Origin: Macrolepiota albuminosa
Taxonomy: Eukaryota > Basidiomycota > Agaricomycetes > Agaricales > Agaricaceae
Direction: 5' to 3'
Assembly (NCBI GenBank): GCA_027475525.1
Contig: JAMWFC010000117.1
Location: 2,838,183 to 2,902,182, forward strand
Length of the DNA: 64,000 bases
How positions within the stretch are numbered: the stretch's first letter is position 1; every line of letters begins with the position of its first letter. Below are positions 43,918-54,499 of the stretch, one piece after another. Made by a program: the position numbers and the translations under genes. A model generated the notes under the pieces. That model was not told where the DNA came from. It made no database searches and worked only from the letters and a program-made list of their open reading frames with translations.

Positions 43918-46900
43918 TTGGCGACGATCACGGAGATGTGGCGCTAACGCTGGAATATGACCATTCAACTGGTCTTGTAAATATTATATCTACCGCTTGT
44001 CTTGACAATGAAGTTTTGCTTTCCTCTACCGTTACCGACGCTGAGCTTTCTCAGAAAAACCCAGATATTACCGACTCCTCTCTTGCCTACTTGTACCTTA
44101 CCGCTTCCGAATCTTTTCAAAATATAGCGTCTACCGATACTTATCTCACCACTCTTCCCGGAGCCTCGTCTCCTGCCGTTCTTGGACTTGCCGCTCCTCA
44201 GGCTACAGTTCCCCTTTCCACCTCTGTTTATAACCAGGCTAACGCTCCCAAAAGGAAAGGGGTTCAAGTTAAAAAGAAATATAAGCCAGTTGCGCTTAAA
44301 ACAAAACCCATCGCTACGCACTCTCCCGAGACTTTCAGAATCGAGCGCCAGATCATTGGCGACCCTCTTGCCGACATACCGACCTTATCACCGAATCCGC
44401 CACCCTTTCAGCCCACAGGACGTTTTACCGAGGAACGCCAACAGCAGTTCGCCAAGGAGCACGACACAGGATTTTTGACCAAAGATGAGTTGAACGTCCT
44501 TACCGATCTTGTCGCTAAGCAAGACAAAGCCTTTGCTTGGGAGGACTCCGAACGCGGCAGTCTACGTACAGATTTCTTCCCGCCTGTCGTCATCCCGACT
44601 ATCCCTCACGTGCCGTGGACTGAGCACAACCGACCGCTACCGCCTGGGATCGAAGCCGAGGTCTGCCAGATCATTAGGACCAAGATACAGGCTGGCGTCT
44701 ACGAGCCATCCAATAGTTCTTACCGCTCTCGTTGGTTTTGTGTCCTCAAAAAGAACGGCAATCTACGCATAGTCCACAGTCTTGAGCCGCTGAATAGAGT
44801 TACTATACGACACTCTGGCGTACCGCCATTTCCTGACCACTTTGCCGAGTCCTTTGCCGGGCGCATTTGTGGCGCCACCCTTGACCTTTACGTTGGCTAC
44901 GATGAGCGCTTGATTCACCCTTCTTCCCGCGACCTCACTACGTTTCAAACTCCGTTTGGCGCACTGCGCCTAGTCACCTTGCCGATGGGCTGGACAAACT
45001 CAGTCCCTATATTCCACGACGACATCACTTTCATCCTCCAACCTGAGATACCGCATAACGTCCTTAGCTTCATCGATGACGTTGGCGTCAAAGGTCCCAA
45101 AGACTGGCGAGTTCTCCAACGTATGAAGTATAGCGGTGGGACTTTTAGCGGTCACAAACTCCTCCTTTGCACGCCAAGGTTCAAAATACTTGGTCACATC
45201 TGCACTCCCGACGAGTCTCGCTTAGCACTCTTGGAGCGCTGGGGTCCTTGCCGCGACCTATCTGAAGTTCGCGCCTTTCTTGGCACCGTTGGCGTTCTCA
45301 GGATCTTCGTCAAAAACTTTGCCCATCGCGCACATGCTCTTAACCGACTCACCCGCGCTAACGAGCCCTTCGAATTTGGGCCAGACCAGGTCACTGCCCA
45401 ACGCGACTTAGTAAAAGCCCTACAAGACGCCAAACCCCTAGTTCCTATCGACTATACCTCTGCCGACCCTGTTATCTTGGCGGTGGATACCTCGTACATT
45501 GCCGTTGGCTACTTCTTGTGCCAATGCCTTAGCGACAATCGGAAACAGCGACGCTACAACCGCTTTGGGTCTATCACGCTAAACGACAGAGAGTCTTGCT
45601 ACAGCCAGCCTAAGCTAGAGCTCTATGGACTCTTCAAAGCCTTCCGGTCGCTAAAGATGTATTTGATTGGCATACGGAACCTTATCGTTGAAGTAGATGC
45701 TAGGTACATTAAAGGCATGCTGCAGAATCCCGATATCCAGCCATCCGCTAGCATGAATCGGTGGGTAGTCGCTATCCTCATGTTTCACTTTGAGTTGGTA
45801 CACGTCAAGAGCTCTTTCCATGGACCCGACGGACTCTCTAGGCGACCACGGCAGCCTGGCGACCTGGCAGTAGACTCACAGGCTGATAGCGATTTCGAGG
45901 ACTGGATCGATAGACTACATGGTTTCGTGCACCTCATACAACAACCGATTCCCCTACTACGACGGCAACAGCCTACCAGTATCCTGTTACATCCCATCGT
46001 CCCTTACCGCCCCGAGACCTTTAGCGCACCCCTCACGTTCTACACGGCAAGCATCCTTAAACAAGACTTGCCGCCAGTAAAAGTCGTACAGGAACCCCAG
46101 TCGCTAAGAGAAGACAGCAGAAACCTGACCTACGATGCTGTCCCCCGATCCGCCAAAGCAAAGGCAGAAGACAGTCGCTTGTTAATCGTTGAACAATGGC
46201 TACAAGACCTTAAGCGACCCCCAGACCTTACCGACGAACAATACGCTACTTTTATCCGATATGCTACCCATTTCTTCTTTACCAACAACAGACTTTGGCG
46301 ACGAAATCGAGATGGCGCTCACAAGCTGATCATCAAGCCAGAAGGTCGCTTACGAGTCTTGCGCGCTATGCATGACGAGCTAGGTCATAGAGGTCTGTAC
46401 GCTACTCGAGCTTCTCTGTTAGAACGCTTCTGGTGGCCACACGCTAGTGCCGACATCGCCTGGTACATTAGGACTTGCCACCTCTGCCAAATTCAACAGA
46501 CACGCCAAGTGCTCATACCGCCAACCGTTGCAACGCCAGCTCCCCTCTTCAGCAAAATCTACGTCAACACCATGCATATGCCCAAGTCTGGTCGCTACAA
46601 GTACATCATTCAAGGTCGTTGCTCGCTAATCCACTGGCCTGAATTTTGAATGCTTCAAAGAGAAAATACCGATGCGGTCGCCAAGTGGCTATTTGAGGAT
46701 GTCATTTGCCGTTGGGGAGCGCTAAGAGAAATCGTCACGGATAACGGTGCGCCCATCATCAAAGCGCTAACATACCTCGCCAAGAAATACAACATTCACC
46801 ACATTCGAGTATCTGGCTACAACAAGCGCGCCAATGGCCTGGTAGAGAGACCCCACTTTGACGTTCGGCAAGCACTCTTCAAGGCAGTCGATGGCGACGA

Positions 46901-47540
46901 GTCTCGTTGGAGCGAAGCGACCTATTCAGTGTTCTGGTCGGAAAGAGTTACTATTTGTAAGCGCATGGGTTGTTCTTCCTATTACGCGGCTACTGGCACC
47001 CATCCGTTACTCCCTGCCGACATTATAGAAGCGACCTATCTTCAGCCAGCACCCAACAGTATCTTAGCGACCACTGACCTTATCGCCAGACGAGCTATTG
47101 ATCTCCAGCGAAGGAAAGAAGATTTAGAGCGACTCCACGAGGTAGTCTTTAGCGCCCGTCGCCAAGCAGCCCTACGATTCGAAACCGAGCATAGCGCTAC
47201 CATCAAAGATTACAACTTCCCGAGAGGAGCGCTAGTGCTCATGCGCAACTCCAAAATCGAAACTTCATACAATAAGAAAATGCGCCCGCGCTATCTTGGA
47301 CCTTTGGTAGTTATCTCTCGTAACCGTGGAGGCGCTTACGTGCTCTGTGAATTAGATGGTTCGGTACTACATCGACCTGTTGCCGCTTTTCGCCTATTGC
47401 CATACCTCGCTAGAGAACACATTGACTTGCCGCTTGAAGCGCTAGATATCGACACCGCCAAGCTTAGGGAACTTGAAGAAACCAAATTTTGGGACGATGA
47501 TGACTTGCCGACTTTAGTTGAAGAAGAAGAAATTGACTAG
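43890..47540 (+). CDS. pol: Element B pol: RT, RNase H, integrase, damaged
   Basis: The frame runs from the overlap to a stop at 47540, with one internal TGA (46647-46649). RT: LPMGWTNSVP, catalytic FIDD (about 394-397). It lacks 27 residues present in A and C just after PKDW, and five after CTPD; both deletions keep frame. RNase H: VILAVDTSY, SQPKLELYGL, EVDARYIKGML. Integrase: HHCC site (His 828 and 833, CHLC near 863-866). The first catalytic acid is Asn (YVNTMHM, residue 893), where A and C have Asp; VTDNGAP and NGLVERPH are intact but lie after the TGA. The C-terminus ends in an acidic DDDDLPTLVEEEE tail without a chromodomain. Integration by its own product seems unlikely. Confidence 0.88.
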
Positions 47541-47969
47541 AAAAGAATATATTGATAAGCTCTCATTTTCTATTACTTACCTTACTTATCTTTCTTGCCG
47601 TTACTTATTATACTATATTCAACAGACATTTCTTTACATAGTCAAGTCGCAGCGCTAGCGTATTGCCAACGCTTAGCGCCTTGCGCAACTCACGGCAAGG
47701 GTTTTTCGCTATGATGATTTACTGAGCGTTTCCCTTTTTCTTCAAAATTTGTCTAAGTCCCTCACCTACTACTCCTCTTACTAAAACCTACCTTACAAGG
47801 CTTGCCGCTTACTTTCTCTTAACTTTACTTGCTTCGCTCTTTGCGGTTGCGCTAACTCAGACTACTAGGCTTACCCGTCCACTCTGCAAGGAGGCGGCAA
47901 AAACAGATATATATCGAACACGGCAACAAGAAAATATAGACAAAGCGGCCTATCTACGCTAAGGTCCGC
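47541..47969. other. Convergent spacer between pol and accessory gene of B
   Basis: AT-rich start, then a block at about 47701-47735 (TGATGATTTACTGAG on this strand) conserved in A (57399-57428) and C (33255-33292). It lies where the two converging transcripts should end. Confidence 0.55.
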
Positions 47970-50367
47970 TCAATCACTGTCATCGTCCATCGGCAAGGAA
48001 TTGTCCGACACAGGCAGAGAGGAGTCGCGAAGGGGGAGGAGGTCGCCCGGCAAGATGTTATTGGCGGTTTGCCAATCCATAGCGGCTTGGCAATCGTCCT
48101 GGTAGTCGCGAAGAACGCGGAGGCTGCGGCCCAGGTTGGAGTAGCGCAGTCGTAGCGCCATAAGCTGCCCCCGGACTCGTTCCCGTTCTCGCTCCATTAC
48201 CGCCTCCATCGTTGCCGCCCTCCTCGAGAACCTTTCCAACATGTCCCGCGGGTTGAGCGCCACCACCGGGTATACGAGGTCTTGCCCCAGCCAGTTGAAA
48301 GCGTCGCCAGTGACCGTTGGCTGCAGCTGGGGGGTCCACGCGGGATTGACCCTGGCGATCACGGGGCGCCTAGCCTCCAGCCCGGCAACGTCCTCGGGGT
48401 CTGAAACCTCCCAAGGGGCGGCGTTGCCGTAGGGAGGCAGCCACCGCCACTCAGGCTCTTCCCAGATAACTCCTGCCCCCTCCTCTCCTTCCACTACCTC
48501 CCTTACCGATGCCTCTTTTTCGCCCCCTTCCTGCTGAGTCGCCAGCGTTTCGTCAGCCGCCAGATCCTCATCGCCTCCCGCTACCGCTACCGCCTCTTCT
48601 GCACCCAAGTCGTCCTCTCCGTCCGCGTCCTTGTCACCAACCGTGGCCTCAGGCTCTTCCCTTGGCGGCGGATCCATTACCGCGTCGTCCTCATCGGGAA
48701 GCGGCAGAGAAGCCACTCGCAGGTGGATGGGGGAGAGCAATTTGCTGGGCCCGGCTTCCTCATCCCTAGGCGGCAGCTGGCTGGCGGCAAGCGCCTTCTC
48801 CAAGTCCTCCATCTCCACGTCGACGGGGGTAGAGGGAGGAGACTCTACCCGCATCCGCTTGGCCTTGCCCTTCCTCTTTGCAGGTGAAGGGACTTGTCGT
48901 TTTGAGGGGACCGCAGTCCCTTGGCGCTCCCCGGCGCCACGAGTGCCGACCGTTTTGTTTTCGTCCCCTTGACGCGTCGGCAGCGCCAGGGAACTCTTGC
49001 TGATTGAAGCCACGTCGCCGGCGGCCTGCCTCTTCTTCTCCCCCTCCACGAACTCCCGAGCCCTCTTGACGAGAACGGCACGCTTGAAGGTGCGCTCCAC
49101 TACCGCGTCGGGAGCTCCACCGCGCTCGCGACTCTTAGCGCCGTCCAGAGTGCAAGCCCTCTTCAGCGTCCCGCACCGGTAGCAAGGCTGGCCACCAGTG
49201 GAGTACCAACACCCCTCTGGGTCGTTGTCGGCCCAGCACTTGTCGCACTATAAGAATGTTAGCATGAGCGTTAAGGAAAGTCAAACTACTTACCGCTCCT
49301 TGGGAGTCCTTGAACTCCTGTCTTGCCGCTGGGCTTGCCGTCTTCTTATCCTTCATCTCCGGCAAGACCACTCCCGCTTCCATTCCCTCATCCAAAACCG
49401 CCTCTTCGCGTCGTGCCACCAGCAAGCCCTTCAGCTCTGCGTCGCTAAATGAGGTTTGCGTTGGCGCCTGCCAACTAGGCGGTTAGCAGAGAAAGTACCT
49501 TGGCGCGATAAACTCACCGTGTAACGAGGGGCGGCAGCCTTACGAGACTGAGAGTGGGATAAGCAGAAGTCGCCAGCGGTAAGAACCCTCAAACTTACCT
49601 TCTTTTTCAAAGTCTTGCCAGGCTTGACCGGAGAGCCCGATTTGCTTGCCGGCAGTGCTGGGCTCTGGGCACTACCGGCGCGGGAATCCTTCACATCAGA
49701 CATCTGCCTCCTGGCAACTGGCGACTTCTCGCTAGCAACCAGGGACTCGCCAACGACCTCTCGCTCCTCCAACGCCTTGGTCCTCTCCTTGGCGTCTCGG
49801 GAGGCCTCTGCCAGCACACTCTCGCAAATTGCCGCCATCTCTGCATCGACCTGCAGGTTGGCGAGAGGCGCCAACACCTCTTGCTTGCTGTGAGGAGAAA
49901 GATCAGACCACAGCTAAGTTAGAAAGTACAGTTAGAGATACTCACTCAGGTGCTGGCGCGCTTACCGTCATTGGCAAGGCGCCAGAGAGGATGTCCTCCA
50001 GTTCGTCCTCAATGGTTGGAACGGGAGGAGGCGCCTAGGGACCCAATCAGCTAGCGACACGGCAAAGACTAAAAATACTTACAAAGCGAGAAAAAGGCGC
50101 TAACCAGTCGGCGCCACGATTATCGATATAACGCGCCCGGCACCACTCCCGCACTTCGATTTCTCTGTCCCAGCCGACGCCAAGGACGCGAACTTCGTAC
50201 CAGCGCTCTAACAACTTCATCACGGCAACAACCAAGTTTGGAGGCGCCTCCGCGCCCACACCCTCGATGCGCTTGATAAAGTTGTTGGCCTTGGCGATGT
50301 AGGAAGAGGCAGCGTCTTGAGCCTTGCGAGATGGAACGGGGGGCGGAGTTGGAATACGGAAGGACAT
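47970..50367 (-). CDS. Element B accessory protein with six-cysteine (Zn2Cys6-like) cluster, antisense to gag-pol
   Basis: Six exons on the minus strand: 50367-50083, 50034-49946, 49887-49599, 49547-49518, 49467-49294, 49247-47970. They give 714 aa, fully in phase. Exon 1 (95 aa) is the N-terminal domain, with YEVRVLGVGWDREIEVREWC and GADWLAPFSRF. Exons 2-3 are acidic, then Ala/Glu-rich and helical. Exon 5 (174 nt, as in A and C) has DAELKGLL. Exon 6 opens with the cluster Cys 290, 293, 302, 311, 314 and 321 (C-x2-C-x8-C-x8-C-x2-C-x6-C). Then follow basic KRKGKAKRMR, a long acidic region and the C-terminal GDAFNWLGQDLVYPV block with a coiled coil ending in GDLLPL. The promoter would lie just inside the 3' LTR (CTATAAA 50434-50440, on the minus strand TTTATAG). 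Intact although pol in the same element is broken. Confidence 0.85.
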
Positions 50368-50500
50368 ATTTTTATTATTGAGCGCCAGGAAAAGATGGGG
50401 AGAAGAAACGAAGTCCAAACTCACGCGCCAGGACTATAAACAAAATCTCAAGAACGCACGGACCACCTGTCACAAAAACGGTAACGGTAGCCTTATTTGG

Positions 50501-50536
50501 TGACTGAGGACAGTCAATTTTTCAGTTGGGGGGAGA
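50501..50536 (-). promoter_or_regulatory. Inverted repeat and polypurine tract of element B
   Basis: TGACTGAGGACAGTCA (50501-50516) is the inverted repeat also found in A, C and D. TTGGGGGGAGA (50526-50536) directly before the 3' LTR is the polypurine tract. The site lies upstream of the accessory gene and may serve both reverse transcription and its promoter. Confidence 0.7.
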
Positions 50537-51562
50537 TGATAGGACCCTATACAGGTTAGGCGCATCAACGGCAGGCTCGGCACCAGCTCCGGAAACCTTG
50601 CCGCACTCGTTCCAAACTTAGCGCACGCGTTCTACCCATTTTAAGCCACTCCCAACGGCCGCGCACGGCAAGAAGCAGATCCGATCAATGATAGCGCCGA
50701 CGGCAGCAGGAATGACAACTGACAGATGGCATCAGTCACTGACGACAGCGCTTAGCGAGAAGCTTGATGATCTATCAAAAACTGACGGACAGCTTGGCGT
50801 TTGACCTTGGCGTCTGACACTGCTTACCGTCTCGATTTGGCGCCCAACGTCGCTTAGGTGTTCTGACAGACAGAAGGGTGATGGATTGATGGTTTAGTAC
50901 CGCGATCTGCTGCCTGGTGGCGCCAAGGGTCCTCAAAGGACGGTAGGGATCGGAAACCGTTGGAGCTACCCCTATGAAATTTTCCAGTTTACCGCACTTT
51001 GGCGATGGTTGGTCACTGGCGACGGTGAACTCCTTGTAGTATATATATTACTTACCGACTTGTACATACAACATCAGACGAATAGACCAGAGTTTCCCCC
51101 TTTACTTCAGTCTCCCTTACGCTCAAAAGCTCATTTACGCTACGGTCGGCAACGTCAAACTCATCGGCAGTTGCAGACGTTCGCCAATACTCGACATACT
51201 CGCGCCTTGCAACTACGGCAGGCACTATCGACGCTTAGACCTCGCTAAGCTTACCGCGCTCTTGCCATTGACCTTGCCGTGTTTACTTACCGCATTTACC
51301 TTAGGCGCTTTACCTTAGCGCTTACCACTTGCCGACCCCGTTACCGACTTTTACCCTTTTTCACAGACGCGTTCTCTGGGACCTGCCCGGGACTCCTCAT
51401 ATCACTTTTAGCGCGCCCAACGCACACTCTTGGTACGGTAACACAATTGTTACATTTGTTACTGACCAAACTTTGGGCGTCATCAGCGCGCGCCCAACGC
51501 ACACTCTTGGTACGGTAACACAATTGTTACATTTGTTACTGACCAAACTTTGGGCGTCATCA
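50537..51562 (+). repeat. 3' LTR of element B (with a 77-bp duplication)
   Basis: Matches 40282-41230 almost base for base. The excess of exactly 77 bp comes from a tandem copy at its end (51411-51564). Confidence 0.92.
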
Positions 51563-51564
51563 GC
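51411..51564. repeat. Perfect 77-bp tandem duplication at an LTR end
   Basis: Copies begin at 51411 and 51488. Removing one gives an LTR of 949 bp, identical in length to its partner. Probable assembly artefact. Confidence 0.85.
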
Positions 51565-51566
51565 GT

Positions 51567-53036
51567 AGTTGCCCCCGAGACCAGCGTAAGGATGTAGCGG
51601 TGGCTCCGGAATGGCCGGCGCCTTGGTAGCTTCTAGTACTTTGTCGTTAGCGCTAGAGGTTGAGGCTGGTGCTGGAGCGGGGCCTGTTGTCGCACCCGAA
51701 GGTCTATAATCCTTTAAAGGCTGCTTGCCCTTTTTGATCTCCACCCCATCGAAGACCTGATTCTTTAGCGACTTCAGTTCCTTCTCTAGCGTCTCAATCC
51801 TCTCTTCTCGGGACAGTGTGGGTCGGTCACTGATAGCGTTTAGCTGAAGAACTTCGTGAATTAGTGCTTGTTGAGGAGTTGCCTCGGTTTCTGTTGTTGC
51901 CGTGCTATTCAGGTTGCCTGTCGCTAAGTTCCCGGGGTTCCGACGGTGCCACTCGTCAAGGCGTCCCTGGAACGTCTTATGCTCGGGATAAAGGGGAATG
52001 CTAGCGCCTGAAGGTAAGACTAGTTTCCCATCCATTCCCCGGCACGCCTTCCCTTGTCGCAGGTATTGTTCAAGGATAGCGCACCTACCCCTGGTCATGG
52101 TATGTCCTGGCTCGCCGCAAAAATGGCAAAGTCCCGTCTGTACGTTACTTCTAGGCGCCGAAAGACTAGTCGAGATCAAGGTTTCCAGTTTATTCATGAC
52201 ATTAGCGACTGCATTGCTGACGGCAGTTTCCAAATCCTCCTTCTTGACATACTCAAGGTTTCCAGTTTATTCATGACATTAGCGACTGCATTGCTGACGG
52301 CAGTTTCCAAATCCTCCTTCTTGACATACTCATTACAGTCATTGGCGGCGCTAGGTGCTGGCGACTCTACCTTGGGTGCCATTCCCCCATGGTCCGCGCC
52401 AGGTCGCTGTAATGGTATACCTGTATCCATGCCTTTTAATACCCACTTTCCTGCCTCAAAGACTTTTTCTATGTCGTATGGTTCCTCGGGGTGATGGTCA
52501 TGCATAATGATCTCTAAGCGCCGCGCAATCTTAGTCCATAACGACGTCGGGAATCCTTGTTGAAACAAACGGCGCTCCTCGTTCCCATATAACTTCCCAT
52601 TTTGAACCAGCCATCTCGCTATCCGCTGGAAATCACGATAATAGGTCGATAGCGCTCCTAGGGTATAGATTCCAGCCGCGAAAGTGTCTTGTACTAGCTT
52701 CTGGATTTCCATTACCGTATAACGCGTAGCTTCTTCGGCACCAGGATATAAATGAACAATAGCCTTTTTCCATTCCTCATAGGTAAAAGGCCTGGGTGGT
52801 GCGTCATTAGTAAGTCCTTGGAACTCCTTCAACCCTGTCCATGATTCGGCTGTGTCGTATGAGACGTATCTGGCGGCGTATTCCTTCATCTGTGTATCGT
52901 CGGTTACCCGGCAATCGCGTAGCAGATACTCCAACTCTTTGAAGTACTGCGTTAGTTCGCGAGGTTTCGTTTCGTCCCATTTTGGCGACGAGAAGTGGTT
53001 TTGGGGTGGCATGCGCTGATTGTTCAGCTGATCCAT
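51567..53036 (-). CDS. gag: Element C gag, 5' part
   Basis: Starts at the ATG 53036 (MDQLNNQRMPPQNHF) and reads to 51567, where element B interrupts it; it resumes at 40281. It has RELTQYFKELEYLL and YVSYDTAESW. The zinc knuckle CHFCGEPGHTMTRGRC has the same long C-x2-C-x4-H-x6-C spacing as in B. A 77-bp duplication at 52177-52330 shifts the frame as assembled. An open extension upstream to about 53345 (PGALPRQTLDQEL..) matches that of B and has no ATG. Confidence 0.85.
52177..52330. repeat. Perfect 77-bp tandem duplication
   Basis: Copies 52177-52253 and 52254-52330 within element C gag. Probable assembly artefact. Confidence 0.85.
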
Positions 53037-53403
53037 ACCGATAGGTGTGTTTGTCGAGGTAGGAAGGGTGGTGGTGCTCGTGTTACTTAGCGTCGATGTC
53101 GTAGGTACCGGCTCAGTTAGCTCCGAGTCGCTAGGTTCTGGCGATAATAGCCTAGATAACTCTTCTAAAGGCGTAAGCGGCGTATGGTTTTCGCCTGCTA
53201 AGTACTCAAATGGTCGGGAAAAAGGGAAAAAGCTTTCGGCTAAGCTGTCTGGAGCGGCCTCAAGTTCCTGATCCAAAGTCTGTCTTGGTAGCGCGCCTGG
53301 TAAGTGTGGTGAGTCGGTGGTACTTGGTTCAAGCACGCTCTCCAACAGGAGGCGGCGCTGTCGCTGGGCTCGAGTTTCTGGCGGAATTCTGTCTCAAAAG
53401 AAC

Positions 53404-53421
53404 CCCTCGCGGTGGGCTCCA
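53404..53421 (-). promoter_or_regulatory. Primer-binding site of element C
   Basis: On the minus strand TGGAGCCCACCGCGAGGG, three bases after the end of the 5' LTR, identical to the element B site. Confidence 0.75.
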
Positions 53422-53424
53422 AAA

Positions 53425-54495
53425 TGATGACGCCAACTGTGGTTGGGTGCGCTGGACGTATACGCAGTACAACACCGTCTCCAGCGCTTGACGTACGTAG
53501 TTGTGAGGAGTCCTGACAGGGTCCCGGTGTGCTCGAGTGGAGGTAGTAAAACGATGCGCTAGATTATAGCGCTTCGGGGGCTACCTGGCAGACGGTAAGC
53601 GTCGTAGTTTAGGCAAAGATATTGGAGAAAAGACGAGTAGCGCAGCGTATTGTGCCTGTAGGTGGCACCGTAAACGATGAAGACGAGATAGACGAAGCTA
53701 GCGCCCGACTTAGTGACAAAGTCGAAGGAAGCTAGCGCGAGTTGAACGCTAAGTGTAACTGTGTGTTCCAGGGGTTACGATTCGTTGGTATATACATGTA
53801 AAGTAGCTATTTTATATACTATGCGCTACCGTGTTTGCCAAGATACGAGCCCATCTGCGGCGCTACCTCCTAGCGCCTCTCCTCATGGTTTCCTCTAACG
53901 GCGACCTGTCAACGGCAACCTTTTGCACATGGCTGATGGCGACCAACGGCGTTATGACCCACGGCGACCAGCGGCGACTCTATATTGACTTAGAATTGTA
54001 CGAGTCTGCTCACTTTTACTATATCTCCGATTGGCCAGGCTGTTCCGGGGTATGGTCGGAAAATCCTCGACAGACGCCGTGAGCGCTAATGTCAGCGCTA
54101 CTCATTGTATTAGTTCCTGGCAGGTCCAGATGTCAGATTTAAGTATATCCAGTGCCGCCGTCATTGATCCTTTTAGACTTCTGATTGAAGTTCCTCGTCA
54201 AATGGCAGCGCCTGCTGCTGGCTCCTTCTGGAAGTGATCGGGGTTTAGTTAGAGTCCTCTCCTGCCGTCGTGCTAGCGTTATACGTTATGAGCCTTCTTC
54301 ATCCTTGGGCTAGGTGAAAGGAGTGCGCTGAAGGCCTGGTAGCTAGGGGTTAGGATAAATTTCCACATCCTGTAGTAATTTGCCAGAGCTAGAGCTGCTC
54401 TATGTTCCCAACTAGTCGCTAGAGTCCTGAATACGTCAAGTGTCGGTTGACCTATAATGTCCCTTGATGCGCTCAGTCCGAGTAGAAGCCTATCA
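53425..54495 (-). repeat. 5' LTR of element C (1071 bp)
   Basis: Same length as 29305-30375; flanked outside by ccgg (54496-54499), the target duplication. Confidence 0.92.
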
Positions 54496-54499
54496 CCGG

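Larger units (their letters stand above)
40282..51562 (+). mobile_element. Element B: young Ty3/gypsy LTR retrotransposon inserted in element C
   Basis: LTRs 40282-41230 (949 bp) and 50537-51562 (1026 bp, or 949 without a 77-bp duplication) differ by only about half a dozen visible transitions. Target duplication gcgt at 40278-40281 and 51563-51566. Inside, plus strand: PBS, gag-PR, pol; minus strand: a complete accessory gene; then inverted repeat and polypurine tract. Pol carries two in-frame deletions, a changed catalytic residue and a stop, so recent movement was probably helped in trans or preceded that damage. Confidence 0.93.
29305..54495 (-). mobile_element. Element C: Ty3/gypsy LTR retrotransposon, host of element B
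   Basis: Both LTRs are 1071 bp (29305-30375 and 53425-54495), and the 4-bp duplication ccgg flanks the whole (29301-29304 and 54496-54499). On the minus strand the order is 5' LTR 53425-54495, PBS, gag, [element B], protease, RT, RNase H and integrase. On the plus strand, read from the left LTR, are an accessory gene and extra ORFs. Without element B and the 77-bp duplications it is about 13 kb. The coding regions are nearly intact apart from assembly duplications and one late stop in pol. Confidence 0.9.

Noticed and set aside
45100..45125. The segment missing from element B RT considered as an intron retained in A and C
   Set aside because: In C it is coding, matches the RT of related gypsy elements as I know them, and lacks consistent GT..AG borders; the 3-bp CGA repeat at the edges fits a deletion better.
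47400..47540. Possible chromodomain at the integrase C-terminus
   Set aside because: Only an acidic tail follows the GPL-type block; no aromatic cage residues or chromodomain pattern in A, B or C.
51411..51564. Apparent variation in LTR length between the two LTRs of element B
   Set aside because: The excess is exactly 77 bp and matches the period of the other artefact duplications.
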